This document shows positions 26,145 through 35,370 of a stretch of 64,000 nt of DNA, piece after piece (position 1 is the first letter of the stretch; the number at the start of each line of letters is the position of its first letter). The translations under genes and the position numbers were made by a program. This DNA is from Paenibacillus spiritus (lineage in GTDB: Bacteria; Bacillota; Bacilli; Paenibacillales; Paenibacillaceae), in assembly GCF_008710135.1 (NCBI RefSeq), contig NZ_VYKK01000002.1, forward strand, positions 1 to 64,000, in the 5' to 3' direction. The notes beneath the pieces were generated by a model. It did not search any database. It was not told the origin of the DNA and saw only the letters and a program-made list of their open reading frames with translations.

Positions 26145-26441
26145 CTAAAAAAAACCGTACGGGTATGGCCCTCCGCCGTAGCCGGGACCCGGGCCGTACC
26201 CGTGGCCGTAGCCGCCATAGCCGTAAGCATAGGGCGAAACGCCGACCGCCAGCAGGTCGAACAGCACCAGCGGAATAAGCGCCTTCGTTTGCACCTTTTT
26301 GCCTGGGGAAGGCTTCAGAACGAGACGATTGCCCGATATGCGCACCAGCTTGCCCGCAACGCGGGTTCCATCTTTGGTAACGGCGACGATGTGCTTGCCG
26401 ATGAGTTGTCTTACTTGCTGCTTGGTAACCGGATGTGCCAT
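26145..26441 (-). CDS. Small protein with Gly/Tyr-rich tail
   Basis: A 98-residue protein starting at 26441 (MAHPVTKQQVRQL) with GAGGAGGT upstream. The longer reading to 26543 lacks a ribosome-binding site. The N-terminal 50 residues (KHIVAVTKDGTRVAGKLVRI) look like a small Sm-like beta-barrel fold. The C-terminal 30 residues are a GYGGYGHGYG-type low-complexity tail, as in some spore coat or surface proteins. Function unknown, though a spore association is a reasonable guess. Confidence 0.7.
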   Translation of the reverse strand: MAHPVTKQQVRQLIGKHIVAVTKDGTRVAGKLVRISGNRLVLKPSPGKKVQTKALIPLVLFDLLAVGVSPYAYGYGGYGHGYGPGPGYGGGPYPYGFF

Positions 26442-26599
26442 GTCGTTGACCTCCTCAAAATGTGGTTCACCGATAAAGCAGAATATGCAGCCGTCACGGC
26501 CGCCGACTGCGCAGATGCCCGCATCAGAAGAGGGATATGCCAAAAAGGCCCCGCTCTCCGCCGAAGCGGAGGCAGGACCTTGGGAAAAAGGGTCGTTCT

Positions 26600-27559
26600 T
26601 TAACGTTTGCCCGGATCGTAAGGCTGGCCCAGCGCCTTAGGCGCTGCGGAACGGCCGACCGCGCTGACCAGTACGATAATCGTCAGCACATAAGGGATCA
26701 TGTAAATGAATTCCTGCGGAATGTCCTTGGACCATTCGAACAGACCGACATAGTTGCGGATGGCCTGAGAGAAGCCGAAGAAGGCCGCTGCTCCGAAAGC
26801 CCCAATCGGGTTCCATTTGCCGAAGATCATCGCCGCGATGGCGATGAAACCTTGACCGGATATGGTGTTATGGGAGAACGTCCCGGTTGTCGTCAGGGTA
26901 ATCGTCGCTCCGCCCATGCCGGCCAGAATACCGCTGAGCATCACACCGACGTACCGCATCCGGTTCACATTCACACCAAGGGTATCCGCAGCGCTGGGGT
27001 GTTCGCCCACGGCGCGGAGACGCAGGCCGAACGGCGTCTTGAAGAGCACCAGATAGACGACGATGACCAGGACAATCGCAATATACGTTGTTGGGTAGGC
27101 GTTAAAGATCCCGTTGCCGATTACCGGAATATCCGACAGCCAGGGAATCTGGAGCTTGATGAACCCTTCGTCCAGATAAGGCGTCTCTCCGGCGCCGTCA
27201 AAAAGCAGCTTGACCATATACAGCGTGCTGCCGGCGGCCAGGAAGTTGATAACCGTACCGCTTATCGTCTGGTCCGCCTTGAAGGTGATCGACGCAACCG
27301 CATGAATGAGGGAGCCGATCATACCGACCAGCATGGCGCACAGCAGACCGATCCATGGAGCCCAGGAACCGTATCCCGCATCCTGCGCATAGTAACCTCC
27401 AATGGCTGCGGCGAAGGCGCCGAACGTCATCAAGCCTTCAATCCCGATGTTGACCACACCGGAGCGTTCCGAGAAGATGCCGCCAAGTGCGGCAAATATG
27501 AGCGCCGTAGAGAATACCAGCGTCGAATTGAGCATTTGACCCAGTGTCGTAAGATCCAT
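26600..27559 (-). CDS. nupQ: Nucleoside ABC importer permease (NupQ-like)
   Basis: A 319-residue BPD_transp_2 family permease with about eight to nine helices and the family hallmark GIFSERSGVVNIGIEGLM near residues 27-46. It pairs with the adjacent NupP-like permease, starting one base after that gene ends. The set bmpA-like lipoprotein, ATPase, two permeases corresponds to B. subtilis YufNOPQ (NupNOPQ), an importer of guanosine and other nucleosides. It is the last gene of the unit. Confidence 0.88.
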   Translation of the reverse strand: MDLTTLGQMLNSTLVFSTALIFAALGGIFSERSGVVNIGIEGLMTFGAFAAAIGGYYAQDAGYGSWAPWIGLLCAMLVGMIGSLIHAVASITFKADQTISGTVINFLAAGSTLYMVKLLFDGAGETPYLDEGFIKLQIPWLSDIPVIGNGIFNAYPTTYIAIVLVIVVYLVLFKTPFGLRLRAVGEHPSAADTLGVNVNRMRYVGVMLSGILAGMGGATITLTTTGTFSHNTISGQGFIAIAAMIFGKWNPIGAFGAAAFFGFSQAIRNYVGLFEWSKDIPQEFIYMIPYVLTIIVLVSAVGRSAAPKALGQPYDPGKR

Positions 27560-28633
27560 CTAGAGCACCTTCTCTTTCTTGCGCTTGAAATAGAACGGCT
27601 TGAGCACCCAGCGCACAATACCTTGGGCGGCAATGAAGAAAATAATCGAACCGATTACGATCCGGATCAGCTCTGGCGGCACGTTGGCGTCAAAGCTCAT
27701 GCCCGCCGAGCCGTAGGTCAGGGAGCCGTACAGGATGGCAGCCAGGATAACGCCGAACGGATGTGTCAGTCCCAGCAGCGCAACGGCAATCCCGTCAAAG
27801 CCATAGCCCGGCGAAGCTGCAAATACCGACTGGTAGTGGAATACGCCCAGTACCTCGCCTGCGCCGGCAAGCCCGGCGAACACGCCCGCGATGAACATCG
27901 ACTTCATCACGTTCCGGCCTACGTTCATGCCGGCATACTCGGCGGCATGCGGGTTGAAACCGACCGCGCGCATTTCGTAGCCCTGCTTCGACTTCCAGAG
28001 GTACACGTAGAAGAATACGGCACAGCCCAGAGCAAGGACCGTTCCCCAATGCAGACGCGCATTGTCGAACAGGTCATTCAGGAATGACATCGACATCGAG
28101 GCCGGAATGTCCTCGGACCGGTTCTGTCCCTTCAGAAGCACAAAGGTTCGGATCAGGTAATTCGACAGAAAGAGTGCAATCCAGTTCATCATAATCGTCG
28201 TGATAACTTCGTTGATGCCCCGTTTGGCTTTCAGGAAGCCAGCGACTCCTGCCCAGAGGCCTCCGAAGAGACCGGCGCCGATAATAGCCAGGGGAACCAG
28301 CAGGAAGGACGGCAGACTACCGAACTTGATGCCGATTAGCGATGCGGCGGTCATGCCGATCAGAACCTGACCATCCGCACCGATGTTGAACAGCCCGGAA
28401 CGAAAAGCGAATGCGACAGACAAGCCGGTCAGCATCAGCGGCGTCATTTCGCGAATCGCTTCGCCAAAGTTATAGGCGCTGCCAAAATCGTGCTTGATAA
28501 GCGCTCCGTATGCCGTGATCGGATTATAGCCGCCGATCAGCATGACGATGGCGCCTACCAGGAGGCCCATAATAATGGCAACCAGCGGCACGATATAGCT
28601 GTCGCTTGCAAATATTTTCTTAAGCTTATACAC
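27560..28633 (-). CDS. nupP: Nucleoside ABC importer permease (NupP-like)
   Basis: A 357-residue BPD_transp_2 permease with ten or so hydrophobic segments, the motif FRSGLFNIGADGQVLIG at about 78-94, and a basic C-terminus (KRKKEKVL). It overlaps the ATPase gene by eight bases, so translation is coupled. It forms the membrane channel with the NupQ-like protein. Confidence 0.88.
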   Translation of the reverse strand: MYKLKKIFASDSYIVPLVAIIMGLLVGAIVMLIGGYNPITAYGALIKHDFGSAYNFGEAIREMTPLMLTGLSVAFAFRSGLFNIGADGQVLIGMTAASLIGIKFGSLPSFLLVPLAIIGAGLFGGLWAGVAGFLKAKRGINEVITTIMMNWIALFLSNYLIRTFVLLKGQNRSEDIPASMSMSFLNDLFDNARLHWGTVLALGCAVFFYVYLWKSKQGYEMRAVGFNPHAAEYAGMNVGRNVMKSMFIAGVFAGLAGAGEVLGVFHYQSVFAASPGYGFDGIAVALLGLTHPFGVILAAILYGSLTYGSAGMSFDANVPPELIRIVIGSIIFFIAAQGIVRWVLKPFYFKRKKEKVL

Positions 28634-30164
28634 CCGTTGTTCCTCCCCGCTTCAGGCTGCCCGCCATCATCAGACCGAGCTCCTGATCGTTCGTATCCTG
28701 CGGAAGCACATCGCCGACAATCTGTCCCTCATAGATGACGGCGATCCGGTCCGATACGTTCATAATCTCATCCAGTTCGAACGAAATGAGCAGCACCGCC
28801 TTGCCTTTGTCGCGTTGGGCGATGAGCTGCTTCTGGACGAATTCGATAGCTCCCACGTCCAAGCCGCGGGTCGGCTGGGCGGCAATCAACAGAATCGGGT
28901 CTTTGTCTATTTCCCGAGCAATAATCGCCTTCTGCTGGTTCCCCCCCGACAAGGAGCGGGCCTTCGTCTCAATGGATGGCGTACGAACGTCAAAACCCTT
29001 GACAAGTTTCTCCGCATATTCGTCAATTACGTTCTTGTCCAGAAATCCGTTCTTGTTGTACGGACGCTTATAATACGTCTCCAGCACCATATTCTCGCTG
29101 ATTGAGAAGTCGAGGACCAGACCGTGCTTGTGCCGGTCTTCCGGAATATGCGACACATTCATCTCGGTTACCTTGCGCGGCAGCAGGTTGGCGATTTCGG
29201 TGCCCGAGACCTGAATGGAGCCGGAATCAATTTTGCGCAGACCGGTGATCGCCTGAATGAGTTCGCTCTGTCCGTTCCCATCTACGCCGGCAATCCCCAG
29301 AATTTCTCCCGCCTTGACTTCAAAGGTCAGGTTGTTGAGTACGGAGATGCCATCCTTGTTCTTGCTGTTGACATTCTCCACCTTCAGAATCGTCTCCCCG
29401 ATTACCGGCGGCTTCTTGTCCACCTTGAACGTAACTCCGCGTCCGACCATCTTCTCGGCCAGCTCATTCGGATTGGTCTCGGAGGTCGTGACCGTATCGA
29501 TAACCTTGCCGCGGCGGATGATCGTCACGCGGTCGGAAATTGTCATGATTTCTTTGAGTTTGTGCGTAATTAGGATGATGGATTTGCCTTCGGCTACGAG
29601 CCGCTTCATAATCGCCATCAGCTCGCTGATTTCCTGCGGAGTCAACACGGCGGTCGGCTCGTCAAATATAAGGATATCCGCGCCGCGGTACAGCGTCTTC
29701 ATAATCTCCACACGCTGCTGCATGCCCACCGATATATCGTGGATCCGGGCGTGAGGGTCCACTTGAAGACCATACTGTTCGGATAGCTTCCTTACCTGTT
29801 CGACGGCGGATTTATAGTCGATTTTAATGCCGTTCCTCGGTTCCATTCCAAGAATGATGTTCTCGGTGACCGTGAACGGTTCTACAAGCTTGAAATGCTG
29901 GTGAACCATGCCGATGCCGAGTTCTATTGCCTTATTAGGGCTGTCGATAACAACCGGTTTCCCGTCGATTTCGATGCTGCCTTCGTCGGGTTGATAGAGC
30001 CCGAACACGATATTCATCAGGGTTGATTTGCCAGCGCCATTCTCCCCCAAAAGGGCATGAATCTCCCCTTTCTCCAGAGTCAGGCTGATGGAGTCGTTCG
30101 CGACGATACCGGGAAAGCGTTTTGTGATTTGCTTCAACTCTACGACAGGAGCCGCAGCACTCAT
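28626..30164 (-). CDS. nupO: Nucleoside ABC importer ATPase (NupO-like, two nucleotide-binding domains)
   Basis: A 512-residue tandem ATPase. Start at 30164 (MSAAAPVVELKQITKRFPG) with GAGGGTGATT upstream. Domain 1 has Walker A GENGAGKST, signature ISVGMQQRV and Walker B ILIFDEPTAVLTPQE. Domain 2 has the degenerate Walker A GVDGNGQSE, signature SLSGGNQQKA and AAQPTRGLDVG. This asymmetric pair with two degenerate motifs is standard for the ribose/nucleoside class. It energises the NupP/NupQ-like channel. Confidence 0.9.
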   Translation of the reverse strand: MSAAAPVVELKQITKRFPGIVANDSISLTLEKGEIHALLGENGAGKSTLMNIVFGLYQPDEGSIEIDGKPVVIDSPNKAIELGIGMVHQHFKLVEPFTVTENIILGMEPRNGIKIDYKSAVEQVRKLSEQYGLQVDPHARIHDISVGMQQRVEIMKTLYRGADILIFDEPTAVLTPQEISELMAIMKRLVAEGKSIILITHKLKEIMTISDRVTIIRRGKVIDTVTTSETNPNELAEKMVGRGVTFKVDKKPPVIGETILKVENVNSKNKDGISVLNNLTFEVKAGEILGIAGVDGNGQSELIQAITGLRKIDSGSIQVSGTEIANLLPRKVTEMNVSHIPEDRHKHGLVLDFSISENMVLETYYKRPYNKNGFLDKNVIDEYAEKLVKGFDVRTPSIETKARSLSGGNQQKAIIAREIDKDPILLIAAQPTRGLDVGAIEFVQKQLIAQRDKGKAVLLISFELDEIMNVSDRIAVIYEGQIVGDVLPQDTNDQELGLMMAGSLKRGGTTGV

Positions 30165-30265
30165 GGAATCACCCTCATTACAGAATAATAAATCTGAACC
30201 GGCAGACACAGACAGCGATCTACCGTCCCCGATAAGGACGGCAGTCGTTGCCTGAATCCGGCTTG

Positions 30266-30303
30266 AACCAAGAACAAGGCCAGCTATATAACCGGCCTTA
30301 GTT
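30266..30303 (-). other. Hairpin between the lipoprotein and ATPase genes
   Basis: On the minus strand AGAAC-AAGGCC pairs with GGCCTT-GTTCT around an AT-rich loop (TTATATAG), in the 186-base gap after the binding-protein gene. There is no long U-run. Such a hairpin can protect the upstream message or cause partial termination, so that more lipoprotein than transporter is made. Confidence 0.55.
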
Positions 30304-30350
30304 CTGTTAAATCCGTATTTATTTGTTGATTCTGACAGCAGTTCCTGGGA

Positions 30351-31445
30351 TTATTCCGTCGGCACTGTGATGGAGCCGTCCACAATCTTCTGCTTGTACT
30401 CGTCAACCTTCTTCAGAATGTCTTCCGACACATTGGCTTTCGAGGTTTCCGGCAGACCTACGCCGTCATCTTTCAGACCGAGAACCGTAGTCGTACCGCC
30501 CTTGAACGTACCGTCAATTACCTGCTGGGATACATTCTTCACCGCTACGTCTACGCGTTTCATCATGGAAGTCAGCGTTACGTCATCGCCGAATTCCAGC
30601 GATTGGTCCTTGTCCACGCCGATAACCCACAGCTTCGTGCTGCCGCCTGCTTTGTTGCGGGCTTTGGCTTCGTTGAACACGCCGTTGCCGGTTGCGCCGG
30701 CAGCCGGGAAGATAATGTCGTTGCCTGCATCATACAGGGTAGCAGCGATGGACTTGCCGATATCCGGCTTGTCATACGCGCCGGCATACATAACTTTCAC
30801 AGTTGCGCTAGGGTTAACCGCCTGTACACCCGCTTTGAAGCCTACTTCAAAACGCTTGATTACCGGGCTCTCCATGCCGCCGATGAATCCGACCTTATTG
30901 GTCTTTGTCGTCAGACCGGCAACCACGCCTACCAGGAACGAGCCTTCGTTCTCGGCGAAGGTTACGGATTCCACGTTCGGAGCGTCAACGACGCTGTCGA
31001 TGATCGCCAGCTTGGAGTCCGGGTTGGCGTCGGCAACCTTCTTCAGCGCGTCGCCAAGGTCGAAGCCGATGCCCCAAGTCAGGCTGTATTTATCTCTTAC
31101 GAACTGGCTCAGATTCGGCTCGTAGTCGGCATTCGACTTACTCTGCAGGTACTGAACCTTGACGCCCTTCTCTTTCTCCAGCGCTTGCAGCGCTTCCCAT
31201 GCAGACTGATTGAACGACTTGTCGTTAACGCCGCCCACGTCCGTTACCATGCCGACTTTGACGTCGGATGCAGCCGGAGCACCGCTGTCCGTGGCCGGAG
31301 CCGCAGAAGCTCCAGCGCTTGGCGCCGTGCTTGCGCTTGCGTTTTTGCCGCCGTTATTCGCGTTGTTATTGTTGTTGCCGCAACCGGCCAGAATCACAAC
31401 GAACGCAAGCAGCATAACGAGAGACAGCTTGGATACTTTTTTCAT
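30351..31445 (-). CDS. nupN: Nucleoside-binding lipoprotein (BmpA/NupN-like)
   Basis: A 364-residue lipoprotein. Start at 31445 (MKKVSKLSLVML) with AGGGGGAT upstream. The signal peptide ends with lipobox VILAGC, followed by an Asn-rich and Ala/Ser-rich linker (to about residue 62). The body is a BMP/PnrA-like periplasmic-binding fold with GMVTDVGGVNDKSFNQSAWEAL, IGFIGGME-like GFIGGMES and WVIGVDKDQS. It captures nucleosides outside the membrane for the NupOPQ-like transporter encoded next. Confidence 0.93.
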   Translation of the reverse strand: MKKVSKLSLVMLLAFVVILAGCGNNNNNANNGGKNASASTAPSAGASAAPATDSGAPAASDVKVGMVTDVGGVNDKSFNQSAWEALQALEKEKGVKVQYLQSKSNADYEPNLSQFVRDKYSLTWGIGFDLGDALKKVADANPDSKLAIIDSVVDAPNVESVTFAENEGSFLVGVVAGLTTKTNKVGFIGGMESPVIKRFEVGFKAGVQAVNPSATVKVMYAGAYDKPDIGKSIAATLYDAGNDIIFPAAGATGNGVFNEAKARNKAGGSTKLWVIGVDKDQSLEFGDDVTLTSMMKRVDVAVKNVSQQVIDGTFKGGTTTVLGLKDDGVGLPETSKANVSEDILKKVDEYKQKIVDGSITVPTE

Positions 31446-31771
31446 TGATCGGAATCCCCCTAACAAATTTGGATGTCATCTGTTATATACTTTGGACATG
31501 CCATTGCAACAAATTATACCTTCAACCCTAGGTAAAATCCAGCCTGTAAATGACCTGAGGTTAATAAAAATTTGTATTTTCGCTCGAGAAAACGCTTAAC
31601 CTGTCATAATGCGTCATTTTTCATTCCGAGCATTGTCAATAATGCGTTTTGCTGCCGATTGGTCTCCTCCGCCATCGGAGCCCGTGAACGGTGTTAGTAT
31701 TGCACATCCGCCCGCGTTCTATTAAAATATAGGCTTATTATTGAGCGAATCACGAAAGGAAATGACTGTAT
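31446..31771. other. Divergent intergenic region between the nucleoside importer and the thioesterase
   Basis: About 325 bases without a credible ORF. On the minus strand TATAAT at 31513-31518 is a plausible -10 for the importer operon, about 70 bases before its first start codon. A weak dyad TTTTC/GAAAA lies near 31576-31593. No recognised riboswitch was seen. Confidence 0.4.
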
Positions 31772-32314
31772 ATGAACGAAGCGCAATCCATGTCGGAGAC
31801 GCCTCAGCCCAAGTTCTGCCGCGAATCCCGGGTGTTCAAGACCGGGCGCGTCTTTCCCAATGACGTCAATAACCATAAAACACTGTTCGGAGGCAAACTG
31901 ATGAGCAACATGGATGAAGTGGCCTCCATTTCAGCCATGCGGCACTGCCGGCACAATGTGGTCACCGCTTCAACCGACTCGGTTGATTTTCTGCTTCCGA
32001 TCCGTCCCAGCGATTCCGTCTGCTTCGAGTCCTTTGTCTCCTCCACCGGCCGCACCAGCATCGAAGTCTTCGTCAAGGTAATTTCGGAGCATCTCTATAC
32101 CGGCGAACGGGCGGTTGCGGCCACCGCGTTTCTGACCTTTGTCGCCGTGTCCCCCGATGGCACCCCTGTTGCCGTTCCGCCCGTTGTACCGGAGACAGTA
32201 GAAGAGAAGCTCATCAGCGAATCCGCCAAGGAACGCAATGAACTTCGCCGGGTCCGGCGTTCGGCCAGCAAAGCCCTTGCCGCGAAGCTCTCCGCCACCA
32301 AGTACTGGGAATAG
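31772..32314 (+). CDS. Hotdog-fold acyl-CoA thioesterase (YkhA-like)
   Basis: A 180-residue thioesterase of the BFIT/YciA-YkhA group, hydrolysing acyl-CoA. The hotdog domain shows FPNDVNNHKTLFGGKLMSNMDE, with the catalytic Asp/Asn area and the long helix, then STDSVDFLLPI. The C-terminal 40 residues are a charged helix (ERNELRRVRRSASKALA). AAAGGA lies 13 bases before ATG, a slightly long spacing. Monocistronic, ending at a bidirectional terminator shared with rplT. Confidence 0.88.
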   Translation: MNEAQSMSETPQPKFCRESRVFKTGRVFPNDVNNHKTLFGGKLMSNMDEVASISAMRHCRHNVVTASTDSVDFLLPIRPSDSVCFESFVSSTGRTSIEVFVKVISEHLYTGERAVAATAFLTFVAVSPDGTPVAVPPVVPETVEEKLISESAKERNELRRVRRSASKALAAKLSATKYWE

Positions 32315-32353
32315 GTTCGAGTTCCATCGCTTCATCTAATATATCCACCCAGC

Positions 32354-32396
32354 AAAAAAGCACCGCATCGCGGATTACCCGCAGGCGGTGCTTTTC
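32354..32396. terminator. Bidirectional terminator between the thioesterase gene and rplT
   Basis: AAAAGCACCGC pairs with GCGGTGCTTTT. On the minus strand it is followed by TTTTTT and so ends the infC-rpmI-rplT message. The + strand run is TTTTCAATT. Confidence 0.88.
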
Positions 32397-32412
32397 AATT
32401 CACACGTGCTGA

Positions 32413-32772
32413 TTAGGCGTTAATCTTCTCTTTGGCTACCGTAGCCAGGGAGTTGAATGCGCCGATGTCGTTAACGGCCAGGTCGGCCAGCATCTTGCGG
32501 TTGATATCCACTCCGGCCAACTTCAGGCCATGAACCATCTTGCTGTAGGACAGACCGTTCTGGCGGGCGGCCGCATTGATGCGGACGATCCAGAGCTTGC
32601 GGAAGTTGCGCTTCGTCTGACGACGATCGCGGTAAGCATACAGTCTGGACTTCATGACCTGTTCTTTTGCGGTCTTGAAGAGACGATGTTTGGAACCGAA
32701 GTAACCCTTTGCCAGTTTCAGTACTTTTTTATGTTTACGACGAACTACTACGCCGCCTTTAACTCTTGCCAT
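32413..32772 (-). CDS. rplT: 50S ribosomal protein L20
   Basis: A 119-residue basic protein with the family start [20 protein letters not shown] and [21 protein letters not shown]20 is needed for 50S assembly and in Firmicutes also represses its own operon by binding the leader. Third gene of infC-rpmI-rplT. Confidence 0.98.
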   Translation of the reverse strand: MARVKGGVVVRRKHKKVLKLAKGYFGSKHRLFKTAKEQVMKSRLYAYRDRRQTKRNFRKLWIVRINAAARQNGLSYSKMVHGLKLAGVDINRKMLADLAVNDIGAFNSLATVAKEKINA

Positions 32773-32814
32773 TATAATAAACCTCCCAATAAGTTGTGTT
32801 AGTCAGCGAATGCG

Positions 32815-33015
32815 CTATTTCAGGTTAGCGAGACCCTGTTTCAGACGTCTTACATCCCCCGGAGCCATCTCAGGGTTCGTTCCCAGAACGCGCTTGGCAC
32901 GCTTCGACTTATGGGACAACAGGTGGTTCTTGTAAGCTTTGTAGCGGGTCACTTTACCGGTTCCGGTAATCTTGAAGCGGCCTTTCAGGCTGCTGTGCGT
33001 TTTCATCTTAGGCAT
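32815..33015 (-). CDS. rpmI: 50S ribosomal protein L35
   Basis: A 66-residue very basic protein ([20 protein letters not shown], then [12 protein letters not shown]), the expected length. It lies between infC and rplT with a good ribosome-binding site (AGGAGGAAAC). Confidence 0.98.
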   Translation of the reverse strand: MPKMKTHSSLKGRFKITGTGKVTRYKAYKNHLLSHKSKRAKRVLGTNPEMAPGDVRRLKQGLANLK

Positions 33016-33074
33016 GGTGTTTCCTCCTTAAAAATGTGTGAACCTGTATTCAGATTCCTGTAATGCTAATTAAT

Positions 33075-33584
33075 TTAAGCCTTGGGGGCCAAAATCATAA
33101 TCATGCTGCGTCCTTCCAGCTTCGGCTGACGCTCTACCGTGGAGATTTCGGCGGTCTCTGCCTTCACACGCTCCAGAATCTTCTGGCCGATGTTGGCATG
33201 GGCAATTTCACGGCCGCGGAAGCGGACGGAACATTTAACCTTATCGCCCTCACCCAGGAACTTGATGACATTGCGGAATTTGGTCTGAAAATCATGTTCC
33301 TCAATGTTGGAACGGAACCATACTTCCTTGATGTCCACGATCTTCTGATTCTTGCGGGCTTCCTTGTCCTTCTTCTGCTGTTCATAGCGGAACTTTCCGT
33401 AGTCCATGATACGGCATACAGGCGGCTTGGCCTGCGGGGCAACATTGACCAGATCCAGGTTGAGATCAGCGGCCATCTGCAGCGCTTCACGAATCGGCTT
33501 AATGCCGATCTGCTCGCCTTCCGCCCCAACCAAACGAACTTCCTTCGCACGAATCTCGTCATTGATCATGTGTTCCTTACTAAT
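33075..33584 (-). CDS. infC: Translation initiation factor IF-3, AUU start
   Basis: A 169-residue IF-3. I set the start at ATT (33582-33584), seven bases after GGAGGTGG, giving MISKEHMINDEIRAKEVRL, which aligns with B. subtilis IF-3 from its first residue. AUU initiation of infC is known in E. coli and bacilli and lets IF-3 repress its own synthesis. A longer reading to 33665 crosses the leader terminator. An ATG six codons in would be a shorter alternative. N- and C-domains are complete (PPVCRIMDYGKFRYEQQKK; RFRGREIAH). Confidence 0.93.
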   Translation of the reverse strand: MSKEHMINDEIRAKEVRLVGAEGEQIGIKPIREALQMAADLNLDLVNVAPQAKPPVCRIMDYGKFRYEQQKKDKEARKNQKIVDIKEVWFRSNIEEHDFQTKFRNVIKFLGEGDKVKCSVRFRGREIAHANIGQKILERVKAETAEISTVERQPKLEGRSMIMILAPKA

Positions 33585-33623
33585 AACTCTCCACCTCCGG
33601 GTTCTGTCTGAATCTTCATCATT

Positions 33624-33659
33624 AAAAACGGGGTGCCGGAAATCCCCGACACCCCGTTT
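33624..33659 (-). promoter_or_regulatory. L20-type leader with intrinsic terminator upstream of infC
   Basis: On the minus strand ACGGGGTG pairs with CACCCCGT (with CGGGGA/TCCGG inside) and is followed by TTTTTAATG. It lies 40 bases before the infC start, inside a leader of about 190 bases. This is the place of the L20-responsive attenuator in Bacillus (L20_leader). The rest of the leader (33660-33772) may form the L20-binding pseudoknot, but I did not model it. Confidence 0.75.
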
Positions 33660-33778
33660 GATCAACGTTCATGAATTGGACATTCATAAGCATTGAGATC
33701 AAAACCAGTCGGCAGCGCCGATCAGGTGAGAAGCCGGTTGCTTCTGCTTGCAATCTCTTGCGTTTAGCACACTCAAAT

Positions 33779-33808
33779 AATATACAGCAAATCAGCGCTC
33801 TATGTCAA
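33779..33808 (-). promoter_or_regulatory. Promoter of infC-rpmI-rplT
   Basis: Minus strand TTGACA (33803-33808), 18-base spacer, TATATT (33779-33784), about 195 bases before the infC start. Confidence 0.7.
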
Positions 33809-33837
33809 CCCTGAAATCCAATTAAGCACCGATTCGT

Positions 33838-35076
33838 TTAGCCCTGCTTGCTCTGCACTTCTTCCAGCCGGACGACGCGGGTATGCTTCGTATGGCTCCA
33901 CTGCTTGTTGTTCTGGGTGAAGAAAGCATAGAACGTAATCGGATACCAAGACAGCAGATAAATCGGGAACAGCAGCATGTAGGCATATACTTTGCGCGAT
34001 TTCACTTTCTCCAGAATCATCGACACGAAGAAGGTAAAGACATTGGCGATAATCGCCACGTAGCTGAGCCATAGCGGCAGGTGGCCGTACAGGTTGGCGA
34101 TATGCGGACCGCCCAGCAGCGCATTGTCGATCCAGATCACCGCAGTCAGCAGGAATGTGAACAGAACGATGTACACGTTCAGCCCGTACAGCGCCAGATC
34201 GAACTTGGTCAGGCTGCGCTGCTTGATGCTCTGCCAGATCAGCGGGAAGAAATAGCGGCGGGCAACAGTGAAGTGCCCCTGCATCCAGCGGAGCCGCTGC
34301 CGGGAAGAAGCCTTGAAGGTGAGCGGCTTCTCATCGAATACTTTGGCATCGTAATTGAACTTCGGATAGACGCCCTTGGAGGCGCTGCGCATGGTGAACT
34401 CCAGGTCCTCCACGAGACTGGTCGCTCCCCAGCCCATTTCCTTCAGAAGGTTGGTCTCAAAACACATGCCCGTCCCGCCCAGGAAGTTCGCCATTCCGAG
34501 ATTGTGGCGGGAGAGTTGCCACAGACGGTTGATATACCAATAAGAGATGCCGTAAGCAGCCGTAATCCAGGAATCCTCCGGATTCTTGGTGTCGATATAG
34601 CCCTGAATAACCTTCGCTCCTCCGCAGAGATCGTTGTTCATCTCCAGAAGAAAATCCGGGTGCGCCAGATTGTCGGCGTCGAACATAACGACGGCGTCAT
34701 ACTGGCGAGGCATCGCCCACAGCTCCTTGAGCATCCACTCGATTGCATAGCCTTTGCCCCGCTGATGGGGGTTCGTCCGAACACAGGCATTCATGCCGTG
34801 CTCCCGGACAATACGCGCCGTACCATCTGTACAATTATCGCAAATCACAAATACGTCGTAGAGTTCCGCAGGATAATTGAGCTGTTTCAGATTCTCCATG
34901 AGCGCCCCGACCACCTGCTCCTCGTTGTGGGCGGCTACAAGCACCGCAAACGACTTGTCCGGAACAGCAAGCGCTTTTTTCTCTATTTTGCGCAGGCCGA
35001 ACAGGGAGAAAGCAAACTGGTACACGGCGATCAATGCCAAGAGGATCTGTAGCGTTACGAATACTGCGTCTAGCAT
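33838..35076 (-). CDS. Membrane glycosyltransferase, family 2
   Basis: A 412-residue processive-type GT2. One N-terminal helix (about 5-24) precedes the GT-A domain with VLVAAHNEEQVVG, the DXD-like MFDADN, the acid EDLEFTMR, and QRLRWMQGH, the Q/R-x-x-R-W motif of cellulose or hyaluronan synthase-like enzymes. Three to four C-terminal helices follow (about 295-390). It probably polymerises or transfers an exopolysaccharide sugar, but the sugar is unknown. It has its own promoter and diverges from the GT28 gene. Confidence 0.88.
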   Translation of the reverse strand: MLDAVFVTLQILLALIAVYQFAFSLFGLRKIEKKALAVPDKSFAVLVAAHNEEQVVGALMENLKQLNYPAELYDVFVICDNCTDGTARIVREHGMNACVRTNPHQRGKGYAIEWMLKELWAMPRQYDAVVMFDADNLAHPDFLLEMNNDLCGGAKVIQGYIDTKNPEDSWITAAYGISYWYINRLWQLSRHNLGMANFLGGTGMCFETNLLKEMGWGATSLVEDLEFTMRSASKGVYPKFNYDAKVFDEKPLTFKASSRQRLRWMQGHFTVARRYFFPLIWQSIKQRSLTKFDLALYGLNVYIVLFTFLLTAVIWIDNALLGGPHIANLYGHLPLWLSYVAIIANVFTFFVSMILEKVKSRKVYAYMLLFPIYLLSWYPITFYAFFTQNNKQWSHTKHTRVVRLEEVQSKQG

Positions 35077-35227
35077 GGTTGGTTAATGCCCCCTTTTGGT
35101 TGCCTTCAGGCTTCTGTTTGTGTGTCGCCTGAACCGGCAGTTGTAATCATGACCCGTTCCTGATATTCTCGGCGGCCGTCAGCCATTTTACTCATTCTCC
35201 TATAAACGCCTCCGCGCCGCTTGAATC

Positions 35228-35256
35228 ATTGTAAGACCTAACGTTCCTTAAGTCAA
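35228..35256 (-). promoter_or_regulatory. Promoter of the GT2 gene
   Basis: Minus strand TTGACT (35251-35256), 17-base spacer, TACAAT (35228-35233). Confidence 0.65.
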
Positions 35257-35290
35257 AACTGTCAATCTTCGCCCAAAATCGACCTTCTCC

Positions 35291-35320
35291 TTGAAATCCC
35301 AGGGCTGAAAAACGTATGAT
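35291..35320 (+). promoter_or_regulatory. Promoter of the GT28 gene
   Basis: TTGAAA (35291-35296), 18-base spacer, TATGAT (35315-35320), about 50 bases before the TTG start. Confidence 0.55.
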
Positions 35321-35370
35321 GAGGGTACCGTCAGAACTTGATTTGATTACTTGGAAACAGGTGGAACCCA

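Noticed and set aside
26537..28087. 516-codon open frame on the + strand
   Set aside because: Antisense shadow of the nucleoside transporter permeases, without translation signals.
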